The notes under the pieces were generated by a model, which ran no database searches, was not told the DNA's origin, and was given only the letters and a program-made list of their open reading frames with translations. Positions 16,927 through 25,857 of a stretch of 64,000 bases of DNA are shown one piece after another (the first letter of the stretch is position 1; each line of letters begins with the position of its first letter). The translations under genes were made by a program, and so were the position numbers. This stretch comes from Pimelobacter simplex (lineage in GTDB: Bacteria > Actinomycetota > Actinomycetes > Propionibacteriales > Nocardioidaceae): assembly GCF_024662235.1 (NCBI RefSeq), contig NZ_CP096276.1:3782001-3846000 (forward strand), read 5' to 3'.

Positions 16927-16950
16927 GGGGGTGGGGTTTTCCCTACCCCC
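16927..16950. promoter_or_regulatory. G/C inverted repeat with TTTT centre, candidate operator
   Basis: GGGGGTGGGG (16927-16936) and CCCTACCCCC (16941-16950) are inverted with 9 of 10 matching positions around TTTT. It lies in the divergent region between the ABC/two-component operon and the membrane-protein gene, the expected place for the NarL-type regulator to bind. Confidence 0.5.
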
Positions 16951-16972
16951 GGGCCGGGCAGGGTGGTCCCCC

Positions 16973-17749
16973 GTGTCCGCCCCTGCACCCGACCTCGTCC
17001 ACGAGCGCGTCCTCCGGCTCGCCCGCAAGAGCCTGGTGACCGCCGTGGTGACGTCGGTCCTCGCGGTCGCCGCCGTCGTGGGCGCCGGTGTCGTCGGCTA
17101 CCGCGCCGCCACCGAGCAGGTCGCCGAGCAGGTCGCCGTCACGGTGCAGAGCGAGGGCAGCCACCGGGAGCGGCGCGGCGGCAAGCGCGCCCGCCGGTGG
17201 GTCGACGTCCGCCACGTCCAGGTGAGGACTGCGGACGGGCGCACCGGCCGGGTGAGCAGCGAGGACCTCCAGGTCGGCGATGAGGCGCGGGTGTGGCGGC
17301 ATACGGAGGGGGGCGCGATGTCCGTCGACGAGCCGTCGGGGTTCGGCTTCGGCGACGTGGCGCTGATCGGCGGCACCGGCCTGGTCGGCCTGGTGCTGAC
17401 CGGCATCGCGATCGGCTCCGCCCGGCGCTCCGCCCGGCTGCGGCGCACGGACGTCGAGAGCTCGCCGCGGGTGCTGCTCGTGCTCGACCAGGACAAGCTG
17501 CGCGCCGAGCCGCACCGCACCGAGCTCCGGACCTGGTGCGTCCCGCTGACCGTGGCCGCGTCGGACCACCGCAAGGTCAAGGCCGGAGCGGCGCACGACC
17601 TGTACCTGGAGCCGGGCACGGCGCCGGTCGACGTCTCCGCCGGCATCCCGCAGCAGTGGGAGGGCCGGGTGCTCCACGCCGGCGCGCTCCACACGGTCGT
17701 GGCGCTGCGGACCACACCCACCGCGCCGTGGTGGGTCACCGACGTCTGA
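16973..17749 (+). CDS. Uncharacterised membrane protein with two transmembrane segments
   Basis: I do not recognise a characterised family. 258 residues. A hydrophobic helix lies at about residues 20-43 (VTAVVTSVLAVAAVVGAGVVGY). A basic extracytoplasmic stretch (SHRERRGGKRARRW) follows, then a second helix near 125-145 (VALIGGTGLVGLVLTGIAIG), and a soluble C-terminal domain. GTG 16973 is chosen because an in-frame ATG at 16907 would place the G/C inverted repeat inside the gene. Divergent from the ABC/two-component operon, so the two may share regulation. Confidence 0.6.
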   Translation: MSAPAPDLVHERVLRLARKSLVTAVVTSVLAVAAVVGAGVVGYRAATEQVAEQVAVTVQSEGSHRERRGGKRARRWVDVRHVQVRTADGRTGRVSSEDLQVGDEARVWRHTEGGAMSVDEPSGFGFGDVALIGGTGLVGLVLTGIAIGSARRSARLRRTDVESSPRVLLVLDQDKLRAEPHRTELRTWCVPLTVAASDHRKVKAGAAHDLYLEPGTAPVDVSAGIPQQWEGRVLHAGALHTVVALRTTPTAPWWVTDV

Positions 17750-17801
17750 GCCCCGGGGAGCCGGAAGGTAGCCTGAGCCCGACCTAGTCGGCCCGCGGAA
17801 G

Positions 17802-18977
17802 GTGAGCAGGCGGGTGGCGAACCCACGGCCCTCGACCCAGGCAGCAGCACTGCGCCTGGTGGCGATCTTCATCGCCGGCATGCGGATCGCCACGCTCGTG
17901 CAGATGGCTCCCTCGCTGGCGACCGCGATCACGACCGACTCCCGCCACGCGGCGACGGTGGCCACCTGGGTCGTCGCGCTCGTCGCGCTCACCGTCCCGG
18001 CCATCCTCGTCGTGCTCCGGGGGCGTCCCCTCGGCCCGGCCGCCGCCGTCGCCGACGTCACCATCGCCGTGCTGCTGCTCCTCGCCGGGCTGTGGACCGT
18101 ACCGGTCGACCTGCGCCAGGGCACCTGGCTCGGCTTCCAGGCCGGCTACGCGATCTGCGTCGCGTGCTCGCTGCTGACCGGCGCGACCTCGCGGCGGCTC
18201 TACCTCCCGCTGCTGGCCGCGCTCGCGACGGCCACCGCGATCTACCAGGCGCCGACGGTGACCGGCTGGAGCGACGTGCCGGACCTGCTCGGCAACCTGC
18301 TCACGATCCTGGTCCTCGGGCCGCTCGCCTGGACCTGCACCCGGATGATCATCCGGATCGGCGCCGAGGCCGACGAGGCCCGCCGGCTCGCCGCCGACGC
18401 GGCCCGCACCGAGGAGGAGCGCCGGGCCCGGACCGCGATCCACAACGGCACCGCCGTGCTGCGCCTGCTCGTCGAGACCGGCGGGGACGCGGACCAGCCG
18501 GCCGGGTTGCGCCAGCAGGCCGAGATCGAGCTGAGCCGGATGCGCGCGTACCTCACCGGCGACCCCCTCCCCGCCGCCGGTACGACGAGCCTGGCCGCCG
18601 TGGTCACCGCCTCGCGTGCGGAGTTCGACGACCTCCCGATCACCGTCGTCGCCCACCTGGCCGACGAGGTCGAGCTCGACCGCGCCGTCGCCGACGACCT
18701 GGCCGCCGCGCTGCGCAGCCTGCTGCTCAACGTCCGCCTGCACGCGGGCGCCCGCGAGGTGGTGCTCCACGCCGAGGAGCACGAGGACGGCGACGGCTGG
18801 GAGGTCAGCCTGCACGACGACGGGGTGGGCTTCGCGATCGACGAGGCGTCGTACGGTGTGGGGATCCGCGATGTCGTCGTCGGCCAGCTCGCCCGCTCGG
18901 GCGTGACGACCGCGGTCGACAGCGTGCCGGGCCTCGGCACCACCATCACCCTGACCCGGACCGAGGAGCCCGCATGA
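17802..18977 (+). CDS. Atypical sensor histidine kinase-like ATPase
   Basis: 391 residues. Five or so hydrophobic helices fall between residues 15 and 190, then a linker RLAADAARTEEERRARTAIH and a HATPase domain (LRSLLLNVRLHAGAREVVLH N box, LHDDGVGFAID G box, YGVGIRD). The expected phosphorylation box reads AIHNGTAVLRLL, with Asn where HisKA_3 kinases have Asp/Glu after His. Reduced autokinase activity is therefore possible. The GTG start at 17802 is uncertain; GTG 17814 is an alternative. ATGA overlap couples it to the response regulator. Confidence 0.8.
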   Translation: MSRRVANPRPSTQAAALRLVAIFIAGMRIATLVQMAPSLATAITTDSRHAATVATWVVALVALTVPAILVVLRGRPLGPAAAVADVTIAVLLLLAGLWTVPVDLRQGTWLGFQAGYAICVACSLLTGATSRRLYLPLLAALATATAIYQAPTVTGWSDVPDLLGNLLTILVLGPLAWTCTRMIIRIGAEADEARRLAADAARTEEERRARTAIHNGTAVLRLLVETGGDADQPAGLRQQAEIELSRMRAYLTGDPLPAAGTTSLAAVVTASRAEFDDLPITVVAHLADEVELDRAVADDLAAALRSLLLNVRLHAGAREVVLHAEEHEDGDGWEVSLHDDGVGFAIDEASYGVGIRDVVVGQLARSGVTTAVDSVPGLGTTITLTRTEEPA

Positions 18978-19618
18978 CCGACCCCCGGTTCGCCCACGTC
19001 GACGACACCACCGCGCTGCGCGCCTCGCTCGGCCTGCTGCTGCCCGACCTGGACTTCGTCTCCGCGCACCCCAACGTCGAGGACCTGCTCGCGAAGCGGC
19101 CGGACGCCGACGTCGTCGTGCTCGACCTGCACCTCGCCACCGCCGGCCAGCCCGAGGCCACCCAGGGCCCCGAGGCGATCCGGGCGCTCGTCGCGGCCGG
19201 CTACCGGGTGTGCGTCTACACCCAGGAGCAGCGCCGCTTCGTGCTCGCCGCGTGCCTGGCCGCCGGGGCGACCGGCGTGGTGTCCAAGACCGAGACCCTG
19301 GAGGCCACCGCCGCGGCCTTCCGCGCGGTGGCCGACGGCGAGCTCGTCGTACCGCCGGCGATCGCGGGGCTGCTCGAGGTCCTGGTGCGCCGCGGCAGCC
19401 TCACCGTCCTCTCCCCGCGCCAGCGCCAGGTGCTCGCCGCCCGCGCGCGCGGCCTGACGTTCGCCGAGATGAGCCGCACGATGTACCTCGCGGAGTCGAC
19501 GCTGCGCGGCTACTGGATCGACCTCAGCCGGATCGTCCAGGAGTACCTCCACGAGACCGCGGCCGGCGACATCGAGCGCGCGCTCGGCCTGGGCCCCGGC
19601 GACCTGCTCGGCTCGTGA
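18974..19618 (+). CDS. LuxR-type response regulator
   Basis: 214 residues. The receiver domain has the acidic start AHVDDTTALRASL, the phosphoacceptor in VVVLDLHLATAG and the switch Lys in VVSKTETLEA. The C-terminal region LSPRQRQVLAARARGLTFAEMSRTMYLAESTLRGYWIDL is a LuxR-like helix-turn-helix, but it departs from the usual LTxREREVLxLxAxGxSNxEIA consensus. Partner of the atypical kinase gene, which it overlaps by 4 bp. The target genes are not evident. Confidence 0.82.
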   Translation: MTDPRFAHVDDTTALRASLGLLLPDLDFVSAHPNVEDLLAKRPDADVVVLDLHLATAGQPEATQGPEAIRALVAAGYRVCVYTQEQRRFVLAACLAAGATGVVSKTETLEATAAAFRAVADGELVVPPAIAGLLEVLVRRGSLTVLSPRQRQVLAARARGLTFAEMSRTMYLAESTLRGYWIDLSRIVQEYLHETAAGDIERALGLGPGDLLGS

Positions 19619-19654
19619 GCCGGGCGGCTTCGGCCGCATGAGAGCCTGGGAGGC

Positions 19655-20020
19655 ATGAAGCAGCTGGGCCAGCTCGAGGCGGTCGTCATGGGCCGGCTGT
19701 GGGACGACGCCCGCCCGCTCTCGGTCCGCGAGGTCGTCGACGACCTCCAGCGCACCCGCGCGATCGCCTACACGACGGTGATGACGGTCCTCGACAACCT
19801 GCACCGCAAGGGCCTGGTCGCGCGCGCCAAGGACGGCCGCGCCTACCGCTACACCGCCGCGCTGACCCGCGAGGAGCACACCGCCGCGCTGCTCGAGGAC
19901 GTCCTCGCCCAGGCCCCCGACCGAGGTGCGACCCTGCTGCGCTTCGTCGGCCAGCTCTCCACCGACGACCAGGTCCGGCTGCGCGCCGCCCTCACCGACG
20001 CCGACGCCGAGGAGCGCTGA
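19655..20020 (+). CDS. BlaI/MecI/CopY family transcriptional regulator
   Basis: 121 residues, the usual family length. A winged helix (residues 1-75) reads LGQLEAVVMGRLWDDARPLSVREVVDDL and IAYTTVMTVLDNLHRKGLVAR, followed by a short dimerisation tail. GGGAGG lies directly in front of ATG 19655. It is followed 5 bp later by a membrane M56 metallopeptidase, the classic BlaI/BlaR1-like pairing. The peptidase would sense a signal and relieve repression by cleaving this protein; this is inferred from the family. Confidence 0.95.
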   Translation: MKQLGQLEAVVMGRLWDDARPLSVREVVDDLQRTRAIAYTTVMTVLDNLHRKGLVARAKDGRAYRYTAALTREEHTAALLEDVLAQAPDRGATLLRFVGQLSTDDQVRLRAALTDADAEER

Positions 20021-20025
20021 GCGCC

Positions 20026-20994
20026 GTGCTCGCCGTGCTCGCCCCGCTGTCCCTGCTCGCCTTCGCGGTCCTGGCCGCCACCGCCGGCCCCCGCCTGCTG
20101 CTGCGCGCCCACTGGGTCCAGCGCGCGCCGGGCTGGGGCGTGCTCGCCTGGCAGGGACTGGCCGGCTCCGTCGTCGTCGCGGTCGCGCTGCTCGGCGTCA
20201 CGCTCGCCGTACCACTGCCGCCGGTCGCTGCCGGGCTCTCCTGGCTGACCGGGATCCCGACCACCACGGTGGTCGCCCACTACCTCACCCCGGCCGGCCC
20301 CGAGGTCGCCGCGCTCGCCGGCCTCGCCGTCCTCGCCCTGGCGGTCCGGCTGACCTGGCTCGCCACGACCGCGGTGCTCGGCACCGTCCGCGCCCGGCGC
20401 GACCAGCACGACGCGCTGCGCCTGCTCGGCCACGACCACGCCGACGGCTATGTCGTCCTCGACCACCCCGTACCGCTCGTCTACTGCCTGCCGGGCCTGC
20501 ACCCGCGCATCGTGGTGACCACCGCGGCCCGCGACGCGCTGACGCCCCACGAGCTGACCCAGGTCCTGGCCCACGAGCGCCGGCACCTGGGCTCGCGCCA
20601 CGACGTCGCGCTCACCGTGGCGGGCGTCCTGCGCCGGGCGTTCGCACCCGTCCCGCTGCTGCGCACGCTCCTCGCGACCGCCCAGGAGCAGGTCGCGGTC
20701 CTCGTCGAGATGCAGGCCGACGACGCCGCCCGCGACCCGCGCGGCCTGGCCCGCGCCCTGGTCGCGCTCGCCTGCGGCGCCCCGACTCCCGCACCCCACC
20801 CGGGCCTGGCCGCGGGCGATGTCGCCGCCCTGGCCCGGGTTCGCCGGCTCACCGGCGACGACGCCGGCTGGTCCCACCCGCGCAGCGCGGCGGTGGGCTC
20901 GGCGACGGCGGCCGTGCTCGCCGTACCGGTGGTGCTGGCGGCGGCGCCGCTGATCGAGATGGTCCTCAGCGGCTGCCGCGCGATGCTGACCTGA
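20026..20994 (+). CDS. M56 family membrane metallopeptidase
   Basis: 322 residues. Hydrophobic segments fall at the N-terminus, around residues 45-65 and 95-120, and at the C-terminus (VGSATAAVLAVPVVLAAAPLIEM). The zinc site VLAHERRHLGSRHD (HExxH-like HERRH, near residue 182) matches BlaR1/M56 peptidases. There is no penicillin-binding sensor domain, so it is the short form. The GTG at 20026 has GGAG 11 nt upstream. It is coupled to the BlaI-type repressor gene. Confidence 0.9.
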   Translation: MLAVLAPLSLLAFAVLAATAGPRLLLRAHWVQRAPGWGVLAWQGLAGSVVVAVALLGVTLAVPLPPVAAGLSWLTGIPTTTVVAHYLTPAGPEVAALAGLAVLALAVRLTWLATTAVLGTVRARRDQHDALRLLGHDHADGYVVLDHPVPLVYCLPGLHPRIVVTTAARDALTPHELTQVLAHERRHLGSRHDVALTVAGVLRRAFAPVPLLRTLLATAQEQVAVLVEMQADDAARDPRGLARALVALACGAPTPAPHPGLAAGDVAALARVRRLTGDDAGWSHPRSAAVGSATAAVLAVPVVLAAAPLIEMVLSGCRAMLT

Positions 20995-21078
20995 GCGGCT
21001 CGGCCGGCAGCGCGGCGGGAGTCGCGCCGGGCAGCTTGCTGCCTCCCGCGGCGACGGAGACGCGCTCGGCCAGTCCTG

Positions 21079-21666
21079 CTAGACCAGTGTTTTCCAGTAG
21101 TACCAGAACTGCTCGATGATCAGCACCAGCACGAGCAGCACCGCCAGGGTCAGCGCGAACAGGTGCCACTCCCGCAGCGTCCGTACGACGCGTGCCCCGG
21201 CGACCTTGGCGCCGAACAGCCCCGCGCCCGCGTTGCGCAGCGTGACGTACCAGAAGATCGGCAGCACGACGGCCCACACGACCATGCAGTAGGGGCACAG
21301 CGCGCCGATCCGGTAGAGGCTCTGGAACATCAGCCAGAGCACGAACCCGAGCCCGAGCGTGACGCCCACCTGGAGTCCGGCCCAGTACCAGCGCGCCAGC
21401 CGGGCGCCGGCCAGCAGCGCCGCCCCGGTCGCCACCACCACGGGGAACGCGGCGATGCCGATCAGCGGGTTCGGGAAGCCGAACACCTCGGCCTGGTCGG
21501 TGACCATCACCGAGCCGCAGTTGAGGATCGGGTTGAGGCTGCAGGACGGCGTGTAGCCGGCGTCCTTGAGGAGCTCGATCTTCTCGAGCAGCAGCACGAA
21601 CGCCGCCACGAAGCCGAGCGCGCCGCCGCCGACGAGGAGCGCGCCGAGGCGCTTGTCGGTGCTCAC
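21079..21666 (-). CDS. Vitamin K epoxide reductase family membrane protein
   Basis: 195 residues, four to five transmembrane helices. The four redox cysteines are visible: the pair in TPSCSLNPILNCGSV near residues 43 and 50, and the CPYC motif near residue 125. VKOR proteins reoxidise DsbA-type proteins using menaquinone. The GTG start overlaps the stop of the DsbA-like gene by 4 bp, so the two form a disulfide-bond formation module at the cell envelope, equivalent to DsbA/DsbB. Confidence 0.93.
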   Translation of the reverse strand: MSTDKRLGALLVGGGALGFVAAFVLLLEKIELLKDAGYTPSCSLNPILNCGSVMVTDQAEVFGFPNPLIGIAAFPVVVATGAALLAGARLARWYWAGLQVGVTLGLGFVLWLMFQSLYRIGALCPYCMVVWAVVLPIFWYVTLRNAGAGLFGAKVAGARVVRTLREWHLFALTLAVLLVLVLIIEQFWYYWKTLV

Positions 21667-22337
21667 TCGCCGAGGGCGTCGGTGAGCGCGCGCTCGAAGT
21701 CGGCGACCGACTCCGGCTGCAGCAGCTCGCCACCGAGGAAGAACGTCGGCGTCCCCTGCACGCCCAGCGCCAGCCCGTCGTCGACATCGCGCTGCACCCG
21801 GGCCGCGACCTCGTCGGAGGCGTAGTCCTCGTCGTACCGGGCGAGGTCGAGGCCGAGCTCCTCGGCGTAGCCGCGGAACAGGTCGTCGAGCGGCACCCGC
21901 TGCTCCCCCCACGAGGACTGGGTGTCGTACATCTTGCGGTACATCTCCTCGAACTTGCCCTGGCGCGCGGCCGACTCGACCGCCCGCGCGGCGCGCTCGG
22001 CGTTGAAGTGGCCGGGCAGCGGGAAGTAGCGCACGACGAAGCTCACCTTGTCGCCGTACCGCTCGCGGAGGTCCTCGACCACCGGGTACGCCGCGCCGCA
22101 GGCCTCGCACTCGAAGTCGAGGAACTCGACGAGCTCGACGTCGCTGCTCCCCCGCTCGCCCAGCACGCGGCTGTCGTCGCGCACGAGGCGGCTGTCCGTC
22201 GTACCGGTGCCGGAGGGGGTGTCGCCCCCCGGTCCGGCGTCGGCCGGGTCGTCCCTCCCGCCCACCACGAGCAGGACGGCCACCACGGCCACGAACACCG
22301 CGGCGACCAGCAGGGTGGCCTTGAGCTGAGGCTTCAC
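21663..22337 (-). CDS. DsbA family thioredoxin-fold protein, membrane anchored
   Basis: 224 residues. The N-terminal helix LKATLLVAAVFVAVVAVLLVV anchors it outside the membrane, followed by a Gly/Pro/Ser/Thr linker and a thioredoxin-like domain with FLDFECEACGAAYP (CxxC as CEAC) and the cis-Pro loop GVQGTPTFF. It introduces disulfides into exported proteins. GTG 22337 has GGAGGAG 5 nt upstream. First gene of the DsbA-VKOR operon. Confidence 0.93.
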   Translation of the reverse strand: MKPQLKATLLVAAVFVAVVAVLLVVGGRDDPADAGPGGDTPSGTGTTDSRLVRDDSRVLGERGSSDVELVEFLDFECEACGAAYPVVEDLRERYGDKVSFVVRYFPLPGHFNAERAARAVESAARQGKFEEMYRKMYDTQSSWGEQRVPLDDLFRGYAEELGLDLARYDEDYASDEVAARVQRDVDDGLALGVQGTPTFFLGGELLQPESVADFERALTDALGE

Positions 22338-22360
22338 GGGGGCTCCTCCGTCGCTATCTA

Positions 22361-22669
22361 CTAAGGAGCATCGTAGATGGTGCGGGCAAGCCGCCACGGG
22401 ACCAGCGGCGCCATCGTCACCGCGACCCGCTCGTCCTCGGGGAGCCCCGCGTTGGCGCGCAGCTCCTCCTCCATCGCGAGCAGCGCGGTCATCCCGTCGG
22501 GGAAGGGTCCGCTGTAGTGCGTGCTGTAGGCGGTGCGCAGCACGAGGACGTACGGCTCGTCGACCTGGGCGGTCAGCGACTCGACCACCATGTTGATCAC
22601 GCGCCGGATCGCGGCGGGCGAGACGGGCGCACCCTCCGGCTCGTCGGGCGTCTCGGGGAGCATCGGCAT
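22361..22669 (-). CDS. Hypothetical protein, 102 residues
   Basis: I do not recognise a family. The predicted protein is mixed alpha/beta, starts with an acidic Pro-rich segment (LPETPDEPEGAPVSP) and has no membrane segment. Regions such as VVESLTAQVDEPYVLVLR and WRLARTIYDAP look like genuine protein rather than frame shadow, and third-codon GC is high. It lies 23 bp upstream of the DsbA-like gene on the same strand, so it may be co-transcribed. Confidence 0.6.
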   Translation of the reverse strand: MPMLPETPDEPEGAPVSPAAIRRVINMVVESLTAQVDEPYVLVLRTAYSTHYSGPFPDGMTALLAMEEELRANAGLPEDERVAVTMAPLVPWRLARTIYDAP

Positions 22670-22727
22670 GCCTGGGAGACACCGGCATCGCGCGCTGCTG
22701 ACGCGACTTGGCGCGGTGTCGTCCGGA

Positions 22728-22952
22728 TCACTCCGGCGCGGCAGGCCCCGGCCGCAGCGCTCCGGCCACGAAGAACTGGATGTTCCCGCACCGGCTGCAC
22801 ACCGCTGCCTCCGCGCGCTTGTTGAGCCCCGTGTTCGCCATCCGCGAGGTGATCAGCGTGACGCCGTTGCGGGTGAAGGTCGATCCGGCGCACGTCGGGC
22901 AGGCCAGCGCGATGCCTCCCTCGACCACGAGCTGCTCGGGCTGGGACGTCAT
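22728..22952 (-). CDS. Small zinc-ribbon protein
   Basis: 74 residues. Two CxxC pairs (CPTCAG near residue 20 and CSRCGN near residue 55) form a zinc ribbon. A central SRMANTGLNKRAEAAV stretch and a short Ala/Pro tail complete it. ATG 22952 is chosen because AGGAG lies 7 nt upstream; a longer frame would run into the tRNA. Function unknown, perhaps nucleic-acid or protein binding. Confidence 0.75.
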   Translation of the reverse strand: MTSQPEQLVVEGGIALACPTCAGSTFTRNGVTLITSRMANTGLNKRAEAAVCSRCGNIQFFVAGALRPGPAAPE

Positions 22953-22968
22953 CGCTTGCTCCTGTGCT

Positions 22969-23050
22969 TGGCTCCCCGGGTAGGAGTCGAACCTACGTCG
23001 CTTGTCCTGATTCAAAGTCAGGCGGGCCCTACCGGCAGACCAACCGGGGA
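22969..23050 (-). tRNA. tRNA with anticodon TTG (Gln), unusual length, CCA encoded
   Basis: On the minus strand, the acceptor arms TCCCCGG and CCGGGGA pair perfectly and are followed by discriminator G and CCA. The anticodon stem CCTGA/TCAGG encloses the loop CTTTGAA (anticodon TTG). The T arm GTAGG TTCGACT CCTAC is perfect. It is 79 nt without CCA because the D-arm junction and a 9-nt variable region are long for tRNA-Gln. The gene is clear; the isotype assignment is less so. Confidence 0.78.
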
Positions 23051-23136
23051 TCGCGGGCTACAGCCTAAGGGCCATCGCCCCGGCAACGGCGACCGGCCGG
23101 GCCTCGCGGCGGCGCCGGCGGAGGTCCTCCACCACG

Positions 23137-24285
23137 TCACCGCAGCAGGTCGCGCCCGATCACCATCCGCTGGATCTGGTTGGTCCCCTCGAAGATCTGG
23201 GTGACCTTCGCGTCTCGGAAGAGCCGCTCGACCGGGTACTCCCGCGTGTAGCCGTTGCCGCCGAACACCTGGATCGCGTCGGTCGTGACGCGCATGGCGG
23301 CGTCGCTGGCGGTGAGCTTGGCGATCGAGGCCTGGCGCGCGTAGGGGCGGCCGGCGTCCTTGAGCCGCGCCGCCATCAGGTACGACGCCCGCGCGCGCTC
23401 GACGTCCGCCGCCATGTCCGCGAGCAGGAACTGCATCCCCTGGAACTCGCCGATGGTGCGCCCGAACTGCTCGCGCTCCTTGGCGTAGGCGACCGCGTGC
23501 GCCAGGGCGGCCTGGGCGATGCCGGTGGCGACGGCGGCGATGCCGAGGCGGCCCGCGTCGAGGGCGGAGAGGGCGACGCGCATGCCGGCGCCCTCGTCGC
23601 CGATGAGCTGGGCGGCCGGGATCCGGGCGCCGTCGAAGAGCACCTGGGTGGTGACGTCGCAGTGCAGGCCCATCTTCTTCTCGGGTGCACCGAAGGACAT
23701 CCCGGGGGTGCCGTCGGGGACGACGAACGCCGACAGGCCGCGCTTGGGGTCCTCGGAGGTGCGGGCGAAGAGGATGTAGTAGTCGGCGCAGGAGCCGTTG
23801 GAGATCCACGCCTTGGTGCCCTTGATGACGTAGCCGTCGCCGTCGCGGACCGCGGCGGTGCGGATGCCACTGACGTCGGAGCCGGCCTGGGGCTCGGAGA
23901 GGCAGTAGGCGCCGAGCCAGTCGCCGGACAGCATCCGCGGCAGCCAGGTCTCGCGCACGGTGGCGGAGGCATTGGCGGCGACGACGGTCGCGGTGAGGGC
24001 GTGCACGGAGACGCCGACGCCGACGCTGGGCCAGGCCGCGGCGATCTCCTCGACCACCTGGAGGTAGACCTCGTAGGGCTGTCCCCCGCCGCCGATCTCC
24101 TCGGCGAAGGGCAGGCTGAGCAGGCCCGACTGCCCCAGCAGGCGGTACGCCGCCTCGGGGAACTCCGCCTTCTCCTCGGCCTCGGCGACCCGCGGCGCGA
24201 GCTCCTTGGTCGCGATCTCACGGGCCAGGGCGAGGAGCTCCTCGGCCTCCTCGGTGGGCAGCAGGCGGTCGACAGTCGTTCCCAT
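23137..24285 (-). CDS. Acyl-CoA dehydrogenase
   Basis: 382 residues, the full length of the family. Visible are the signature [16 protein letters not shown] (near residue 125), the FAD-binding [10 protein letters not shown], and the C-terminal [36 protein letters not shown]. In that last segment the Glu of YEGT/FEGT is the catalytic base in short-chain-type enzymes. It catalyses alpha,beta-desaturation of an acyl-CoA in fatty or branched-chain acid oxidation. ATG 24285 lies 7 nt after TAGGGT, so the transcript is probably leaderless. Confidence 0.94.
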   Translation of the reverse strand: MGTTVDRLLPTEEAEELLALAREIATKELAPRVAEAEEKAEFPEAAYRLLGQSGLLSLPFAEEIGGGGQPYEVYLQVVEEIAAAWPSVGVGVSVHALTATVVAANASATVRETWLPRMLSGDWLGAYCLSEPQAGSDVSGIRTAAVRDGDGYVIKGTKAWISNGSCADYYILFARTSEDPKRGLSAFVVPDGTPGMSFGAPEKKMGLHCDVTTQVLFDGARIPAAQLIGDEGAGMRVALSALDAGRLGIAAVATGIAQAALAHAVAYAKEREQFGRTIGEFQGMQFLLADMAADVERARASYLMAARLKDAGRPYARQASIAKLTASDAAMRVTTDAIQVFGGNGYTREYPVERLFRDAKVTQIFEGTNQIQRMVIGRDLLR

Positions 24286-24292
24286 GCTGCCG

Positions 24293-24298
24293 ACCCTA
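24293..24298 (-). promoter_or_regulatory. -10 box (TAGGGT), leaderless acyl-CoA dehydrogenase
   Basis: TAGGGT on the minus strand lies 7 nt before ATG 24285. Confidence 0.5.
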
Positions 24299-24338
24299 GT
24301 CCCGCGGGCACGGCGGACCACCCTCGTCGGAGGGTGCT

Positions 24339-25844
24339 TCAGTAGGTGAGCTCGACCCAGTCGTCGACGTCGTAGCGGCCGTTGGTCTGGAGCGTGATCG
24401 ACTGGATGCCGACCGGGCGCTCGTCGCGGTAGGTGATGAGCGCGATGCTGGCCGGACGGCGCAGCTTGGTCCCGATCGCGATGGCGTACGCCGCCCCGCC
24501 CGTCGTCCCGACAGTGTAGGTGTAGCCGGTCTTGCCGTTCTCGCCCTCGACCGCGGTCGGCCCGCTCTGGACGTGGATATGGCCGCCGACGACCAGGTCG
24601 ACGCAGCCCTTCTCCAGCGCCCCCGCGCCGAGCTTGGCGTCGTGGACCAGGATCGTGCCGGGGCGCTCGCCGTCGGCGTCGGCGGCGCAGGCCGCCTCGG
24701 TGACCCGGTCGGCGACCTCGGCGAAGCTCAGGCCCTTCTCGTCGCGCCAATTGCCCAGCCCGCTCGAGCGGGGGTCGTCGACGCCGAGGAGCCGCGAGCC
24801 GCCGGGGCCCTCGACCACCTCGTCGTCGAAGTACTTCCAGCCCAGCTTCTCCAGGTGGGCGCGGACGAAGCTGCCGTTGTCGTGGTTGCCGGCGACCGCC
24901 CAGCGGCCCTCGAAGTCATCGAAGGCGGCGGCGACGGAGTCGAGGGAGAAGGCCTCCCAGTGGCTGCCGGTCGAGGTGTCGTCACCGGCGTCGTAGACCG
25001 TGGTGGCCCCGGCGGTGTCGGCGATGGCGCGGGCGACCTTGTCCATGCCGACGTTGTCGTGCCGGTCGGAGACGAGGACGGTGACCGTCTCGCCCTCCTC
25101 GGGCTGCCGCAGCTCGAGGTCGGCGGCCTTGGCGGCCGCGGCGGAGTAGAACTCCAGGCCCTGCCGGTAGCTGCTGACCGCGCTCTCGATCAGCCGGCGC
25201 GACTGGTCGGTGGTGGCATCGGCCAGCACCTGCACGTCGGCGACCTCGTCGGGCAGCACGACCGCGGCGCCGACGTAGTCCTGGAGCGTCTCCCAGCGCT
25301 CGCGCGGCGCCTCGAACCGCCCCCACCCCACCGGTACGACGACCGCGGCGACGAGCACGAGCACGCCCCCGGTCACCAGCAGCCCGCGTCGCGTGGGCAG
25401 GGCGCGGACGAGGGTACGACGCCGCTCGCTGCCGACCGCGGCCCACACCAGCAGCGGCACGGTGCCCAGGGCGCCGCCCTGGAGCAGGGCGGCGTAGGCC
25501 ATCGACCGCACGCTGCGCTCGACGGCGGCGATCTGGCCCTCGGGCTGCGAGGCGATCGCGGCGTAGCGCGCGGTGAGCTCGTCGAGCGACTCGGTGTCGG
25601 TCTTGCCGAGCTCGATCGCCAGGCCCAGGCGGCTGCCGGACGGGATCCGCAGGTCCGGCAGCACCGGGCCGGTGCGGAGCACGATCTCGCCCGAGAAGTC
25701 GGGGCTCAGCGTGGCCTGGTGGCTCGCCACGTCGATCGTGCGCTCGCTGTTGACGAAGATCGTCGCGGCGAACAGCAGGGACAGGACGATCCAGGCCCCG
25801 GCGTACCCCAGGCCCTGGAGGAGGCGACGTCGCGTCGGTGTCAC
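24339..25844 (-). CDS. Membrane-anchored metallophosphoesterase
   Basis: 501 residues. A membrane helix lies at about residues 8-30 ([21 protein letters not shown]), a second at about 110-130, and a third at 145-170 ([20 protein letters not shown]). The extracytoplasmic domain is calcineurin-like: [36 protein letters not shown] and [11 protein letters not shown] supply the metal-binding His/Asp/Asn set, with SDRHDN standing for the usual DxH box. The substrate is unknown. GTG 25844 is 13 bp after the rlmB stop, so it is probably in the cysS-rlmB transcript. Confidence 0.85.
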   Translation of the reverse strand: MTPTRRRLLQGLGYAGAWIVLSLLFAATIFVNSERTIDVASHQATLSPDFSGEIVLRTGPVLPDLRIPSGSRLGLAIELGKTDTESLDELTARYAAIASQPEGQIAAVERSVRSMAYAALLQGGALGTVPLLVWAAVGSERRRTLVRALPTRRGLLVTGGVLVLVAAVVVPVGWGRFEAPRERWETLQDYVGAAVVLPDEVADVQVLADATTDQSRRLIESAVSSYRQGLEFYSAAAAKAADLELRQPEEGETVTVLVSDRHDNVGMDKVARAIADTAGATTVYDAGDDTSTGSHWEAFSLDSVAAAFDDFEGRWAVAGNHDNGSFVRAHLEKLGWKYFDDEVVEGPGGSRLLGVDDPRSSGLGNWRDEKGLSFAEVADRVTEAACAADADGERPGTILVHDAKLGAGALEKGCVDLVVGGHIHVQSGPTAVEGENGKTGYTYTVGTTGGAAYAIAIGTKLRRPASIALITYRDERPVGIQSITLQTNGRYDVDDWVELTY

Positions 25845-25857
25845 GTCCGGGTCACGC

